The position numbers and the translations under genes are program-made. A stretch of 64,000 bases of DNA from an uncultured Lachnospiraceae bacterium. Its GTDB lineage: Bacteria; Bacillota; Clostridia; Lachnospirales; Lachnospiraceae. Below the pieces are notes generated by a model. The model ran no database searches, had not been told where the DNA came from, and was given only the letters and a program-made list of their open reading frames with translations. The DNA is taken from the NCBI GenBank assembly GCA_947652735.1, contig CANTEG010000004.1, forward strand, positions 124,001 through 188,000. The letters run 5' to 3'. Positions 1 through 10,659 of this stretch are shown one piece after another; position 1 is the first letter of the stretch; each line of letters opens with the position of its first letter.

Positions 1-395
1 TTCATGTAAATCTGCTTTACCAGTATTACCCACAGTGACGAAACACCTATCTGCACAAGGGATAACATCACCATCGGTACAAGCTCCATATACTCCGACC
101 ACATCATACATATAAAAAAATATCCCGCCACATTGGACAATAATTCTGAAAATCCGTGTGCCAAAATTAAATCAGGCACCCTCATATAACTTATTTTATA
201 TCCGTTAAAGGTTTTGGTCAGCATATAAATAAATATGGCATACATTGCTATAACAATGATATGTCCATGCCTGAAAAAAGGGCTGTCAGCCGAAATATCG
301 TAACAGCAAAACCAAACATATGAAAATGCAACAATCTCAAACAGCCATAACAAAAAGTTGGACACTACGCCAAGAAGTCTTTTTTGCTGTTCCAT
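1..395 (-). CDS. Polyprenyl-phosphate sugar-phosphate transferase, N-terminal part (runs off the window)
   Basis: The reverse strand is open from an ATG at 395 to the window edge, about 131 residues, after an AAGGG-type ribosome binding site. The visible part has about four hydrophobic segments (for example FLLWLFEIVAFSYVWF and HIIVIAMYAIFIYMLTKTF), the usual N-terminal membrane region of exopolysaccharide polyprenyl glycosylphosphotransferases. These enzymes load the first sugar phosphate on undecaprenyl phosphate. The catalytic bacterial sugar transferase domain would lie outside the window, so the call rests on the membrane pattern, the conserved YMRVPDLILAHG-type segment and the position 23 bp downstream of a GT2 gene. 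Any other polytopic protein of a polysaccharide cluster is possible. Confidence 0.6.
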   Translation of the reverse strand, partial: MEQQKRLLGVVSNFLLWLFEIVAFSYVWFCCYDISADSPFFRHGHIIVIAMYAIFIYMLTKTFNGYKISYMRVPDLILAHGFSELLSNVAGYFFICMMWSEYMELVPMVMLSLVQIGVSSLWVILVKQIYM

Positions 396-418
396 AACGA
401 ACACACCCTTTCGTTCAT

Positions 419-2218
419 CTATTGGGCTAATGTAAATGGAGGAAGTGACACGGGAAAATTAATATTGTAAAACGGATCCCCGTTTTCCAACACATCCTTC
501 CATCTCTTTTGAAAAAGACTTACTTCTCCTGCAAATCTTTCCGCTTTTTCCGGTGTATCCTCATAGCCTCTTGACTTTGATTCATAATGATGCCATTTTG
601 CTTCAGCACAATAAGTCACAAGTAATCCCTGTTCCCTGACCTTAAGACAATAGTCAACGTCATTACATGCAACGACAAACTCCTCTGAAAGTCCACCTAC
701 CGCATCAAAAACACTTTTCTTGGTAAGCAGACAGGCAGCAGTGACAGCACTAAAATTGCTGTTTATTTTTGCACGCATCATATATCCAAGTTCATTGTCC
801 TTCATACCGTTAAATACATGTCCTGCATAACCTCCAAAGCCTATGACAACGCCTGCATGCTGTATCGTATCATCCTCATAAAAAAGCTTTGCCCCCACAA
901 CACCTACATCGTCACGCATACATATTCCAAGCATACGGCTCAAAGCATTGGTTGACATAATCTCTGTGTCATTGTTTAGCAAAAGGATATAGTCCCCCTT
1001 CGCAAAGGTTACGCCATAATTGTTTATTGCGGAGTAATTAAACTCCTTTTTCCAGTAAACCACATGGAAGTTTTCGCGCTTTGCTTCCATTTCCCTATAA
1101 TAGTTAAATGTCTCATCCTCTGTGCTGTTGTTTTCCACTACGATAAATTCAAAATTTTTATAGTCACTTTTTTCATAGATTGAGCTTACACATTTATCCA
1201 AGTCATCAATATGATCCTTGTTTGGTATGATGATTGATATCAAAGGCGGCTCATCAATGATATATTTCACATCATAAAGCCCCCACATATCCGTATTTTC
1301 AACTGTAGCCTTAATGCCCAACCTGTCAAGATGTGCCTGAAGTGCCTTTCTTCCGTTTTCGTATGCATAAAGCTTACTCTCAGGATTTCCTGCTGTTGAT
1401 GCCTTGTGGACACGCCAGTGATAAAGCATTTTCGGAATATGCTTTATGCTGTCTGTCTGTTCCACGCATTTTAAAATAATATCATAATCCTGTGCACCGT
1501 CAAAGTTTTTGTCAAAGCCACCCACCTTGTGAAACAATTCCGTTCTCGCAACAAAAAAATGGGTAATATAGTTGTGCACCATAAGCAAATCCATGGAAAA
1601 ATCAGGCTTGAACTTCGGGTTCATCAGCTTCTTTCCCTTGGAATCCATCATATCCTCATCCGTGTAAAGGATATCATATTTTTCTTCATTCAGTGCCTTT
1701 GCAATGTGATAAAGTGCATCAGGCGTAAGCAAATCATCATGGTCAAAAAGTCCCACATACTCTCCCTTTGCAAGTGCTAACGCGGCATTTGTATTTTCGG
1801 ATATTCCACCATTTTTCTCCAAAAACCTGCATACTATCCTACTGTCCTTTTGCACATACTCCTTAATAATGCTGACTGCCAAAGCACCCGCCTTGTCACT
1901 CACATCACTCCCGTCCGCAATACAAAGCTGCCAGTTTTGATAGGACTGGCTCATCACTGACTCTATCATTTCACGCAAATACTTTTCCGGTGTATTGTAC
2001 GTTGGCACAACAACGCTGATAAGAGGATTATATGACAGTTTTTCTTCGCTCTGCCTGATAAGTTCGGCATCATCCGCCTTATGCTCCTCAAACCAGCCAG
2101 GATAATAATAATTGATACCATACAAAATAGCCTTGAGTTTTTCCTTAAAAGCCCCCACGCCGTTTTCGGCTATATAGTTAAACCCTTTTTTTATATATTT
2201 AGGTCTAAAAAAATTCAT
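419..2218 (-). CDS. Two-domain family 2 glycosyltransferase (rhamnosyltransferase-like)
   Basis: A 599-residue cytoplasmic or membrane-associated glycosyltransferase with two GT-A domains in tandem. The first starts near residue 65 (PLISVVVPTYNTP) and carries FDHDDLLTPDAL, the DxD-like metal/nucleotide-sugar site. The second starts near residue 325 (PLISIIIPNKDHID) and carries LLLNNDTEIM and a later ACNDVDYCLKV. This tandem GT2 layout is typical of rhamnan or O-antigen-like chain synthesis proteins. A ribosome binding site AAGAGGT lies 5 bases before the ATG. The partial sugar transferase follows 23 bp downstream, so both belong to a surface polysaccharide operon continuing to the left. Acceptor and donor sugar cannot be read from sequence. 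Confidence 0.85.
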   Translation of the reverse strand: MNFFRPKYIKKGFNYIAENGVGAFKEKLKAILYGINYYYPGWFEEHKADDAELIRQSEEKLSYNPLISVVVPTYNTPEKYLREMIESVMSQSYQNWQLCIADGSDVSDKAGALAVSIIKEYVQKDSRIVCRFLEKNGGISENTNAALALAKGEYVGLFDHDDLLTPDALYHIAKALNEEKYDILYTDEDMMDSKGKKLMNPKFKPDFSMDLLMVHNYITHFFVARTELFHKVGGFDKNFDGAQDYDIILKCVEQTDSIKHIPKMLYHWRVHKASTAGNPESKLYAYENGRKALQAHLDRLGIKATVENTDMWGLYDVKYIIDEPPLISIIIPNKDHIDDLDKCVSSIYEKSDYKNFEFIVVENNSTEDETFNYYREMEAKRENFHVVYWKKEFNYSAINNYGVTFAKGDYILLLNNDTEIMSTNALSRMLGICMRDDVGVVGAKLFYEDDTIQHAGVVIGFGGYAGHVFNGMKDNELGYMMRAKINSNFSAVTAACLLTKKSVFDAVGGLSEEFVVACNDVDYCLKVREQGLLVTYCAEAKWHHYESKSRGYEDTPEKAERFAGEVSLFQKRWKDVLENGDPFYNINFPVSLPPFTLAQ

Positions 2219-2529
2219 ACCATACCTCTTGTATTCTTTTTGAACATCAGCCCATTACTTAGCAGGTTCCTTTAGGAACGTGCCTACAGGAAACTTGACA
2301 CAAAAAATAAATAAAGCTGCCACATTAAGAGACAGCCACTTGTACAACCTTTTTTGCGTCCATCAATCCTTCAATGGCACTAATAATATAGTGATAAAAA
2401 TTTAACATATGCTTCCATAAATGTCAATGGTTGGGATATTTTCCTAAAAGTTCTTGCCCAAACACTATGAATCCTTTATTATATAAGATAGCTATTATAC
2501 AGATGATTATATCTGAAAGGAGAAGAATT
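2219..2529. promoter_or_regulatory. Divergent intergenic region between the polysaccharide genes and the beta-glucoside genes
   Basis: No gene is seen here. It must hold the leftward promoter of the glycosyltransferase and the rightward promoter of the ROK kinase. A small hairpin (GGTTCC-TTTA-GGAACG) lies near 2265-2281, and the stretch 2240-2265 resembles sequence just upstream of other leftward genes in the window (see findings). Confidence 0.4.
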
Positions 2530-3492
2530 ATGTATCTTGTCTTTGATATTGGCGGAACTTTTATCAAATATGCCATTATGGATGATGATGGCAACATATT
2601 CGAAAATGAAAAATATCCCACTCCCGTTGGTGCGGAGCATGGCGTAAATGATCTTTTAAACGGAATCGAAAACAAATACCGAAGTTTTAAAACACAATAT
2701 AATATAGAAGGGATTGCAGTTTCATTACCAGGGCAAATTGATATTGAAAACGGCATTGTCTACGGCGGCGGAATTTTAAAATACCTTGATAAGGTTCATC
2801 TTGGCGAACTTATCAGCGAGCGCTGCGATGAGCTTCGTGTATCTCTTGAAAACGACGGCAAATGTGCTGCACTTTGCGAGGCTTGGCTCGGCAATGCAAG
2901 TGATGTGGAAAATGCATATGTACTCGTTATAGGCACTGGCATTGGTGGCGGAATGATAATTGACCATCATGTACACCATGGAAACAGCTTTATGGCAGGT
3001 GAAGTTTCGTACGCTATTGACAACATGAACCGCAGTCAGGTTGACTCCATCCAAACTGCTGAAACTATTAAAGGACTTCGTGCAACATTAGACAGCATGC
3101 CTTACTCAATGTCTGCACGATGCTCTACCGGGGGTATATGCAACAAGGTGTCAAAGCTAAAAGACATGGATATACAAGATGTAAGCGGAGAGCTGATTTA
3201 CAAGTGGGCTTCCGAAGGAGACGCCCAAATAGCAGATGTCCTTGAGGACTGGTATTTTGAAATTGCCAAAGCTTGTGTGAACATATACTGCATTTTTAAC
3301 CCCGACATCATTTTAATCGGCGGCGGTATCAGTGCACAGCCTTTATTTATTGAAGGAATTAAAAAATATGTGGACAAGCTGAAAAATCTTACCTATGTAC
3401 TAAATAATTTAAAAGTGGATGTATGTAAATACCGAAACCGTTCTAATTTATTCGGAGCCGTAATGAATTTTAAACAGCTTTACAAGGAATAA
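2530..3492 (+). CDS. bglK: ROK family sugar kinase, probable beta-glucoside kinase
   Basis: A 320-residue ROK (repressor/ORF/kinase) protein. The ATG at 2530 is chosen because AAAGGAG lies 8 bases upstream and the protein then begins with the ATP phosphate-binding motif MYLVFDIGGTFIKYAI; an upstream in-frame ATG at 2431 would add an unrelated tail. Further ROK marks are the sugar-binding ENDGKCAALCEAW (catalytic Asp), GTGIGGGMI and FNPDIILIGGGIS. The zinc CxCGxxGC motif of classical ROK glucokinases is missing, as in beta-glucoside kinases. The next gene, 55 bp downstream, is a 6-phospho-beta-glucosidase, so the likely reaction is ATP-dependent 6-phosphorylation of imported cellobiose or gentiobiose. 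Substrate is inferred from context only; glucokinase or another hexose kinase remains possible. Confidence 0.75.
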   Translation: MYLVFDIGGTFIKYAIMDDDGNIFENEKYPTPVGAEHGVNDLLNGIENKYRSFKTQYNIEGIAVSLPGQIDIENGIVYGGGILKYLDKVHLGELISERCDELRVSLENDGKCAALCEAWLGNASDVENAYVLVIGTGIGGGMIIDHHVHHGNSFMAGEVSYAIDNMNRSQVDSIQTAETIKGLRATLDSMPYSMSARCSTGGICNKVSKLKDMDIQDVSGELIYKWASEGDAQIADVLEDWYFEIAKACVNIYCIFNPDIILIGGGISAQPLFIEGIKKYVDKLKNLTYVLNNLKVDVCKYRNRSNLFGAVMNFKQLYKE

Positions 3493-3544
3493 CACAAATG
3501 TTTAATTATTTCATCCAAATGAATATTTAATAATAGGAGGGTAA

Positions 3545-4954
<1,410 letters not shown>

Positions 4955-5007
4955 TACACATTTCATCTTGCAGGCTGTAAGAACAAATGACATGGACTGC
5001 GGTAATT

Positions 5008-5197
5008 AAGCTGCCTGCACAATAGGACATATGTAGTAATAAAAAAACCGTTATGAGAACGTCGGCACTTAAATTGCCGGTGTAAGATATCTATACTTTA
5101 AAGTATCTTAAACCGGCAATTTTTAGTACCGTTACGTTCTCATCGAGCGAAAGCGTGTTTTTGGTTACTGCATATGTTCTATTGTGAAGGCAGTTTA
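5008..5197. repeat. 190-bp imperfect palindrome (bidirectional terminator or MITE-like hairpin)
   Basis: The outer arms 5008-5048 and 5157-5197 are largely complementary, with further pairing of ATGAGAACGT (5053-5062) to ACGTTCTCAT (5133-5142) and an inner ATTGCCGGT...TAAGATA stem. It lies between convergent genes, which fits a bidirectional terminator, but it is far longer than one. The inner core resembles the hairpin at 32321-32370. Confidence 0.65.
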
Positions 5198-5211
5198 CGC
5201 ATGGTGTCCAC

Positions 5212-6240
5212 TTAGTGTACAAACGTCAAGATGAAATGTGTGTACTCTCCCAAGCGGCTGCGGACAGTTATTTTTCCTCCCATCCCCTCCACTATGGATT
5301 TTGTCAGAGATAGTCCGATTCCTACACTGTTAGGGTTTACTTCCTTATTTACCCTGTAAAAGCGTTTAAAAATGTTTGGCAAATCCTCGTCAGGAATGCC
5401 CATTCCGTTATCTTTAACGTATATTCTTGTGTACATGGACGTCTTTTCAACTTCTATTTCTATTTTCCCATTTTCCGGTGAATAATCAGATGCATTTTTC
5501 AATAAATTGATTATGCCCTCAACAAGCCAGTCGCCATCACATACAAGCTGTTCGTTATCGTCACAGCTTATGTGTATGCTCTGACCCCGTTCTTTTGTGA
5601 GATACGTGACACTCTCAACAGACTGGTAAAGCAGTGTCTTCAAATTACATGATACATTTTCAAATTGGATTGCACCCGCTTCAATTCTTGCAAGCTTAAG
5701 CATGGAAAGTACCATCCACTCCATTCGGGTAAGCTGATTTTTGGACTCATTTATGATTTCTTTTCTTTTTTCTGCCTCCATCACTCTGCCATCATAGAGC
5801 AAATCCATAAATACAACAAGCGCAGCAAGAGGTGTTTTTAGCTGATGGGATATATCAGACATAATATCCCTTAAGAATTTCTTTTCCTGCTGTTCCTTGT
5901 CCTTACTGTCCCTAAGCGCTCCCACAAGCTTATAAAGATTGGAATAAAGTTCTCCCAACTCGCCCTGTTCGTAAGGTTCCGGTGGTATATCATCATTGTC
6001 TACCATCTTTATCATAATATCAGTGGCCTGTCTCACATCCCTGCATATATGCCTAAGCTCCATGATTGCAATCACATATATCATTACTTCCACAAGGAAG
6101 CATGCCCCTATCATAATCCAAAGCCTTGCGGTAAACTCATGCAAAACAGCATACGCAGCCACAGAAAATCCCAGTAACAGCAAACTTCCCCAGACTATAT
6201 AATATTTGTTAAATTTTCTTAACTCGTAGCTATTTTTCAT
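5212..6240 (-). CDS. Sensor histidine kinase of the ABC exporter operon
   Basis: A 342-residue kinase with two N-terminal membrane helices (about residues 15-35 and 40-62) separated by only a few residues, then a linker, a HisKA domain with phosphorylated His in SDISHQLKTPLAAL, and a HATPase_c domain with N box LLKNASDYSP and G boxes DNGMGIPDE and GIGLSLTKS. The lack of an extracellular sensor domain suggests intramembrane sensing, often linked to ABC exporters that detect peptide antibiotics. The response regulator is 30 bp upstream and the ABC genes precede that, all on the same strand. The trigger is unknown. Confidence 0.9.
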   Translation of the reverse strand: MKNSYELRKFNKYYIVWGSLLLLGFSVAAYAVLHEFTARLWIMIGACFLVEVMIYVIAIMELRHICRDVRQATDIMIKMVDNDDIPPEPYEQGELGELYSNLYKLVGALRDSKDKEQQEKKFLRDIMSDISHQLKTPLAALVVFMDLLYDGRVMEAEKRKEIINESKNQLTRMEWMVLSMLKLARIEAGAIQFENVSCNLKTLLYQSVESVTYLTKERGQSIHISCDDNEQLVCDGDWLVEGIINLLKNASDYSPENGKIEIEVEKTSMYTRIYVKDNGMGIPDEDLPNIFKRFYRVNKEVNPNSVGIGLSLTKSIVEGMGGKITVRSRLGEYTHFILTFVH

Positions 6241-6270
6241 TCGAACCTCTTTTTTGAAACTACCTTAGCC

Positions 6271-6957
6271 TCATTGCGAAAGCTTTTTAAATCGATATCC
6301 AACACCACGTACTGTTTCTATGTAGTTGCTATCCTCCCCCAAACGGTCACGCAGACGCTTCATATAAACTGAAAGGGTGTTGTCATCTATGAACTCTCCG
6401 TCAATATCATAAAGCTTTTCCAGCATGGTCCGCCGTTCTAAAACATTTCCCGCATTCATCAGTAAAATCCTAAGCAGCTTAAGTTCACTTGTGGTACATT
6501 CTACCATCTTGCCGTCCTTAAAAAGTGTAAACGCATCCACATGGAATTTGTGACTTCCAAATGAGTATATATTTGAATCCTTATCTGTCATATAAGAATT
6601 TCGTCTTATATTTGCCGAGATACGTGACAGAAGCTCTTTGACACGATACGGCTTTGTCACGTAGTCATCTGCACCAAGCTCAAGCCCCTGAACAATATTT
6701 GCCTCCTCCGCCACGGCGGTGAGAAAAATGACAGGTACACGGCTTCCCTTACTCCTGATTTCCTCACAAAAGGAAAATCCTGTTCCATCAGGCAGCATGA
6801 CATCTAAAAGTATCAGGTCTATATTATTATCGTAGAGCTTTCGTGCCGTCTCAAGATTTCCCGCACGCACAACCTCATATCCATCCGATTGCAGTGCATA
6901 TTCCGTTCCCATGGCAAGGGCAAAATCATCCTCCACCATTAAAATTCTATGTGCCAT
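6271..6957 (-). CDS. OmpR-family response regulator of the ABC exporter operon
   Basis: A 228-residue regulator beginning MAHRILMVEDDFALAMG. The receiver domain has the acidic pair, phospho-acceptor Asp in LILLDVMLPDG and Lys in DDYVTKPYR; the C-terminal winged helix ends ETVRGVGYRFKK. The ATG at 6957 gives the usual receiver N-terminus; an in-frame GTG at 6972 would add five residues, and neither has a strong ribosome binding site. It is the likely partner of the following kinase, and probably controls the operon that starts at 12366, where a dyad operator candidate lies at 12493-12508. Confidence 0.9.
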   Translation of the reverse strand: MAHRILMVEDDFALAMGTEYALQSDGYEVVRAGNLETARKLYDNNIDLILLDVMLPDGTGFSFCEEIRSKGSRVPVIFLTAVAEEANIVQGLELGADDYVTKPYRVKELLSRISANIRRNSYMTDKDSNIYSFGSHKFHVDAFTLFKDGKMVECTTSELKLLRILLMNAGNVLERRTMLEKLYDIDGEFIDDNTLSVYMKRLRDRLGEDSNYIETVRGVGYRFKKLSQ

Positions 6958-7032
6958 ATTATAATCAACCACCCAACCACATTGTAATCAATCAGCTCCC
7001 TATATTGTAACCCATCACAGGAAAAAAGGCAC

Positions 7033-8313
7033 CTATTTTCTCAAAGCCTCCAGCGGATTTAACCTTGAAGCCCATCTTGCAGGTATATAGCCCGCCAAAA
7101 TTCCCAAAATGGTGGATAAAATAATAGCCGTAAACACAAGCCACAGTGGAATAACCGCAAGCACCACTCCCTTTTCAAAATCAAGCAATGCTACTGCAAC
7201 CTTGTTGATAATACCCTTTATGCCATATGACATGCCAACGCCAAACAGTCCTCCTGCAAATCCCAAAACGCCTGACTCAAACAAAAACATGCCAAGAAGT
7301 TCATCTGTATCACAGCCAATCACTTTAAGCATCCCTATCTCATTAATACGGTCATAAACAGAGGTTGTCATCGTATTACTGATTCCGATTACGGCAACAA
7401 CAAGTGCAATTGTTCCAATTCCTCCAAGCAGGAGTTGAATCATTTTCATCTGTTTTTTTGCACTTTCCAGATATTCCTTTGCATTGAATGTCTCAAAGCC
7501 CATGTCCTGAAGCTTTTTCACAACAAAATCCACATCCTTGATATCATCCACAACGACAACTGCGCTGGTATAAATCCATTCCTTGTATGAATTTCCGTTT
7601 GCATCTGTCGGTTGTATGGATAAATCGTTACTTTGACTGCTACGCTTTAAAAATCGTTCCAGCTTATCCAAATCGCAATAAATATTTTGTGACTGTTCAG
7701 AGTAATCATCCTCATCACCTTCAAGAACACCTGTCACTTTAAGCCTTGTTGAAAAAGATGTATCACCATAGCCAAAATCCACATTGACAGATGTATTCAC
7801 AAGTGCATCCAGTCTTTCACCTTCCCCCTTAGAATATGAAAGCCCTGTCTTACTATTATAGAAGAACATTCCCATAGAATTTCCAAAAATGAGTCCTGGT
7901 TTATTACTGTAGCCTTGGAGTGCTGAATTTTCTGAAAGCTTTAACTGTTCAAGCTGTTCCGTCGGTATACCGACAATATTGGTATATGTTGTGTATTTTC
8001 CAATGTTCACGACAGCACCGATTTCATATCGGGGATACACATAAGAAACCCGCTCGATTTCCCTGAATTTTTCCAGTGTCCGGTCAGTTAACAGCTTGCT
8101 TTTTTCCTTGTATGACTCTCCACCCGATCCAGTAATGGTTTTAACCGTATTTTCATTTTCAAACTCGGACAAAAGCTCTTTTTTTACACCAAAGCCAAGA
8201 GCAAGCAAAGATACGATGGATATAACACCAATCGTTACACCAAGCACAGTAAGAACCGTTCTTGCTTTTCTCCGTTTCATGTTCATAAGGCTTAACCGAA
8301 TCATCCAACCCAT
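7033..8313 (-). CDS. ABC transporter permease, MacB/FtsX type
   Basis: A 426-residue permease with the MacB topology: one N-terminal membrane helix (MKRRKARTVLTVLGVTIGVISIVSLLALG), a periplasm-facing MacB-PCD-like domain of about 250 residues, then three helices near residues 293-318, 340-365 and 385-412, including the NTMTTSVYDRINEIGMLKVIG coupling region (residues about 311-331). It should work with the ATPase at 9245-9910. Its start overlaps the stop of the preceding exported protein, which implies translational coupling. Such exporters move peptides or lipids, or act as mechanotransmitters; the substrate is unknown. Confidence 0.85.
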   Translation of the reverse strand: MGWMIRLSLMNMKRRKARTVLTVLGVTIGVISIVSLLALGFGVKKELLSEFENENTVKTITGSGGESYKEKSKLLTDRTLEKFREIERVSYVYPRYEIGAVVNIGKYTTYTNIVGIPTEQLEQLKLSENSALQGYSNKPGLIFGNSMGMFFYNSKTGLSYSKGEGERLDALVNTSVNVDFGYGDTSFSTRLKVTGVLEGDEDDYSEQSQNIYCDLDKLERFLKRSSQSNDLSIQPTDANGNSYKEWIYTSAVVVVDDIKDVDFVVKKLQDMGFETFNAKEYLESAKKQMKMIQLLLGGIGTIALVVAVIGISNTMTTSVYDRINEIGMLKVIGCDTDELLGMFLFESGVLGFAGGLFGVGMSYGIKGIINKVAVALLDFEKGVVLAVIPLWLVFTAIILSTILGILAGYIPARWASRLNPLEALRK

Positions 8314-9233
8314 CAGAACTCCTCCAATATTTTTTTCTTTCTTCTATGCTTCAACACAGAAAGTACAATGATAATAATCAGTAACACGACAACAGCAATT
8401 GTAATGATTACTGTTTTTGACAGTCCTGTTTCCTTTGTCTCCTTAAGGGTTGTCAGATTACTGTAGTCTATTGCCTCAACATTAATTGATATTTCTTCCT
8501 TTTTCTCATATTTTTTTCCCTGCTTATCCTCATATGTAATAGTCATGGAATTTTTTGACGACATTTCGTTGGAATGAGTAGTCTTTGTTATAATATCAAT
8601 ATTTCCACTCTTACCAGATTCTATATTTCCGATATAGCTTGTCTGTTCACTTACATTCTCCCCCTCAACCTTAACGGAAACATTGTAAAGCGTGCCCTCA
8701 CCTAAATTGTTTACCATTCCTGTTATCTCAACATCATCGCCAAGCTTTACCGCATCTTCACTTAAAACGTCCGTGATTGACAGCCTTTGCTCCAGAGAAA
8801 TTGGAATGAAAATGTTATCTTCCACCGTATAAGAATATCCGTTTACGTCCTCGTACTCTGACTTAATTGTAAGCTTATATGCCTTTTCCTCAAGACCTTT
8901 TGCCGCCATCATGTCAAATATAATATCCAGCTCCTGTTCTGCGGAAAGCTCGCTGATATATTCCGTGCCCGCTCCTTTTGCAGGCAATAGTTCTCCCGCC
9001 TCTGACAAAACCGTAAGCTTTAGGTTTTTCACCCTCTTAGATGCCGTATTTTTTAATGTCAGTGTAAGCTGAAAGTTCTCTCCCGAAACAACAGTTGTCG
9101 GATTTATTTTATAATCCGTCACCATTACCTTTGGCTCAGCAGCTTTCGTCTGTATACCCACAAATGAAACTATTGCAAGCACAAATATAAGTATAAATAT
9201 ATACACGTTTTTTATTTTTTTTACCGCATACAT
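8313..9233 (-). CDS. Exported, membrane-anchored Ig-like (COG1361/CARDB-like) accessory protein of ABC operon
   Basis: A 306-residue protein with an N-terminal hydrophobic signal segment (VYIFILIFVLAIVSFVGI), two beta-rich domains and a C-terminal anchor (VIITIAVVVLLIIIIVLSVL) followed by a basic tail RRKKK. The domains contain the CARDB-type pattern of extracellular Ig-like repeats (for example VVSGENFQLTLTLKNTASK and KLGDDVEITGMVNNLGEG). It therefore faces outside with a short cytoplasmic tail. It sits between the ATPase (11 bp upstream) and the MacB-like permease (overlap), so it probably assists or extends the exporter. No enzymatic motif is seen. Confidence 0.7.
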   Translation of the reverse strand: MYAVKKIKNVYIFILIFVLAIVSFVGIQTKAAEPKVMVTDYKINPTTVVSGENFQLTLTLKNTASKRVKNLKLTVLSEAGELLPAKGAGTEYISELSAEQELDIIFDMMAAKGLEEKAYKLTIKSEYEDVNGYSYTVEDNIFIPISLEQRLSITDVLSEDAVKLGDDVEITGMVNNLGEGTLYNVSVKVEGENVSEQTSYIGNIESGKSGNIDIITKTTHSNEMSSKNSMTITYEDKQGKKYEKKEEISINVEAIDYSNLTTLKETKETGLSKTVIITIAVVVLLIIIIVLSVLKHRRKKKILEEF

Positions 9234-9244
9234 AATTTCTCCTC

Positions 9245-9910
9245 CTACTCCACAATTTTTCCATCCGAGATTTTTATAATTCTATCCGATTCTCTTGCAA
9301 GGTCTATATTATGGGTAATCAGCACTAATGTCTGATTTAATTTTTTTACCGAGTCATGTAACAGTGCCATAACTTCATTACCATTTGTTGAGTCAAGGGC
9401 ACCTGTCGGCTCATCTGCCAGTATCAGCGATGGTCTGTTTGCCAGTGCCCTTGCAATTGCAACACGCTGTTGCTGTCCACCTGAAAGCTGATTTGGCAAA
9501 TGCTTTCTCCTGTCTTTCAGCCCCAGCATTTCTATTATGTTATTGATAAACTCCTTGTCGGGCTTTTTATGGTCCAGAAGTATCGGCATGCTTATATTTT
9601 CCTCAACCGTAAGCACTGGTATCAAATGGTATGCCTGAAAAACAAACCCTATTTTTCTTCTTCGAAATACGGACATTTCATCATCAGAAAGAGTGGTGAT
9701 ATCCTTTCCGTCAACGACTATATTTCCACTGGTCGGTGTATCCACACCGCCCATGACATGAAGCAGGGTTGATTTACCTGAGCCTGATGTTCCTACAACT
9801 GCAAGTGTTTCCCCTTTATTTATGCTAAGGTTCACATCATCGAGTGCCCACACTCTTGTATCTCCCGCTCCGTATATTTTCGTCACATGTTCCATTTTCA
9901 CGATTTCCAT
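9245..9910 (-). CDS. ABC transporter ATPase, MacB/LolD family
   Basis: A 221-residue ATPase with Walker [13 protein letters not shown]-loop [10 protein letters not shown], signature LSGGQQQR, Walker [13 protein letters not shown] and the switch His in VLITHN. This is the compact form that energises FtsX/MacB permeases. The start is preceded by GGAGG. The 113 bp upstream of it hold a possible intercistronic hairpin (GCAGAT/ATCTGC, about 9950-9995). It should pair with the permease at 7033 and, before that gene broke, with the 8-helix permease at 10024-12366. Confidence 0.93.
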   Translation of the reverse strand: MEIVKMEHVTKIYGAGDTRVWALDDVNLSINKGETLAVVGTSGSGKSTLLHVMGGVDTPTSGNIVVDGKDITTLSDDEMSVFRRRKIGFVFQAYHLIPVLTVEENISMPILLDHKKPDKEFINNIIEMLGLKDRRKHLPNQLSGGQQQRVAIARALANRPSLILADEPTGALDSTNGNEVMALLHDSVKKLNQTLVLITHNIDLARESDRIIKISDGKIVE

Positions 9911-10023
9911 ATGTTTTCCTCCAATTCTTTCAATATCAGTCTATTACTCAGCAGATTTCCATAAACCCATATTTGCTTTCAACAAATGATCTGCTACGTT
10001 ATATTTAGCATTTTTAAATCACA

Positions 10024-10653
10024 TCAATCTCCACTTGCATTTAAATCGTCCAGTACCCCATTACTCATCCGTATAATCGGAAAGTAAATTGAACCGCAAA
10101 GTATCAGGGTTGAAACGATAACTCCTATCACTGCCGCAGTAACAGGATATGTCATGTCAAGATGAAATAAATACAGCACTGTCGGCTTCAGCGGTATCAG
10201 TCCCACAAATCCTGCCACACATCCAATCAGGTTTGCCAGCAAAGAGGTAATAACTCCCTCCAGCATAACAATATAACAAAGCCTTTTCTTGGATACTCCT
10301 ATTACTCTTAACTGTGCGAGTTCGCCTCTTCTTAAATACAAATTGCTCGCACTTGTATTTATAATATTTACTGACGTCATTACAACTATAAATGCGATAA
10401 ACATACCAATATATCTCACAGATTTTCGCATGCTTGTCATTGCAGATACATCATATCCATATTCTGATGTAAATGCCTCCGTATTATCCCAATATTCGTC
10501 ACTGCGAAGCAAATCTGCCGTATCTGATGACAAACCGCTTTTCTTTACCTTATATTTAAGTCCGTTACTATCTTCCTCAGAAAGACCTGTCATTGCATAA
10601 TAATTTTCCAAAGGAACGATTGCCGATATACCGAATATATTAAGCTTTTCCAC
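10024..10653 (-). pseudogene. C-terminal part of the FtsX-type permease, cut off by an in-frame TAG
   Basis: This 209-codon open segment continues the preceding permease in exactly the same frame: the reading is VEGIV, TAG (10660-10662), YN, then VEKLNIFGISA. It carries the end of the extracytoplasmic domain and the last three membrane helices (near residues 70-92, 118-145 and 168-192), which by themselves lack a start helix and coupling region. A GTG at 10653 could restart translation, but no good ribosome binding site precedes it. Either the gene is inactivated, or the stop is read through or restarted to give two chains. See finding. Confidence 0.8.
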
Positions 10654-10659
10654 ATTATA

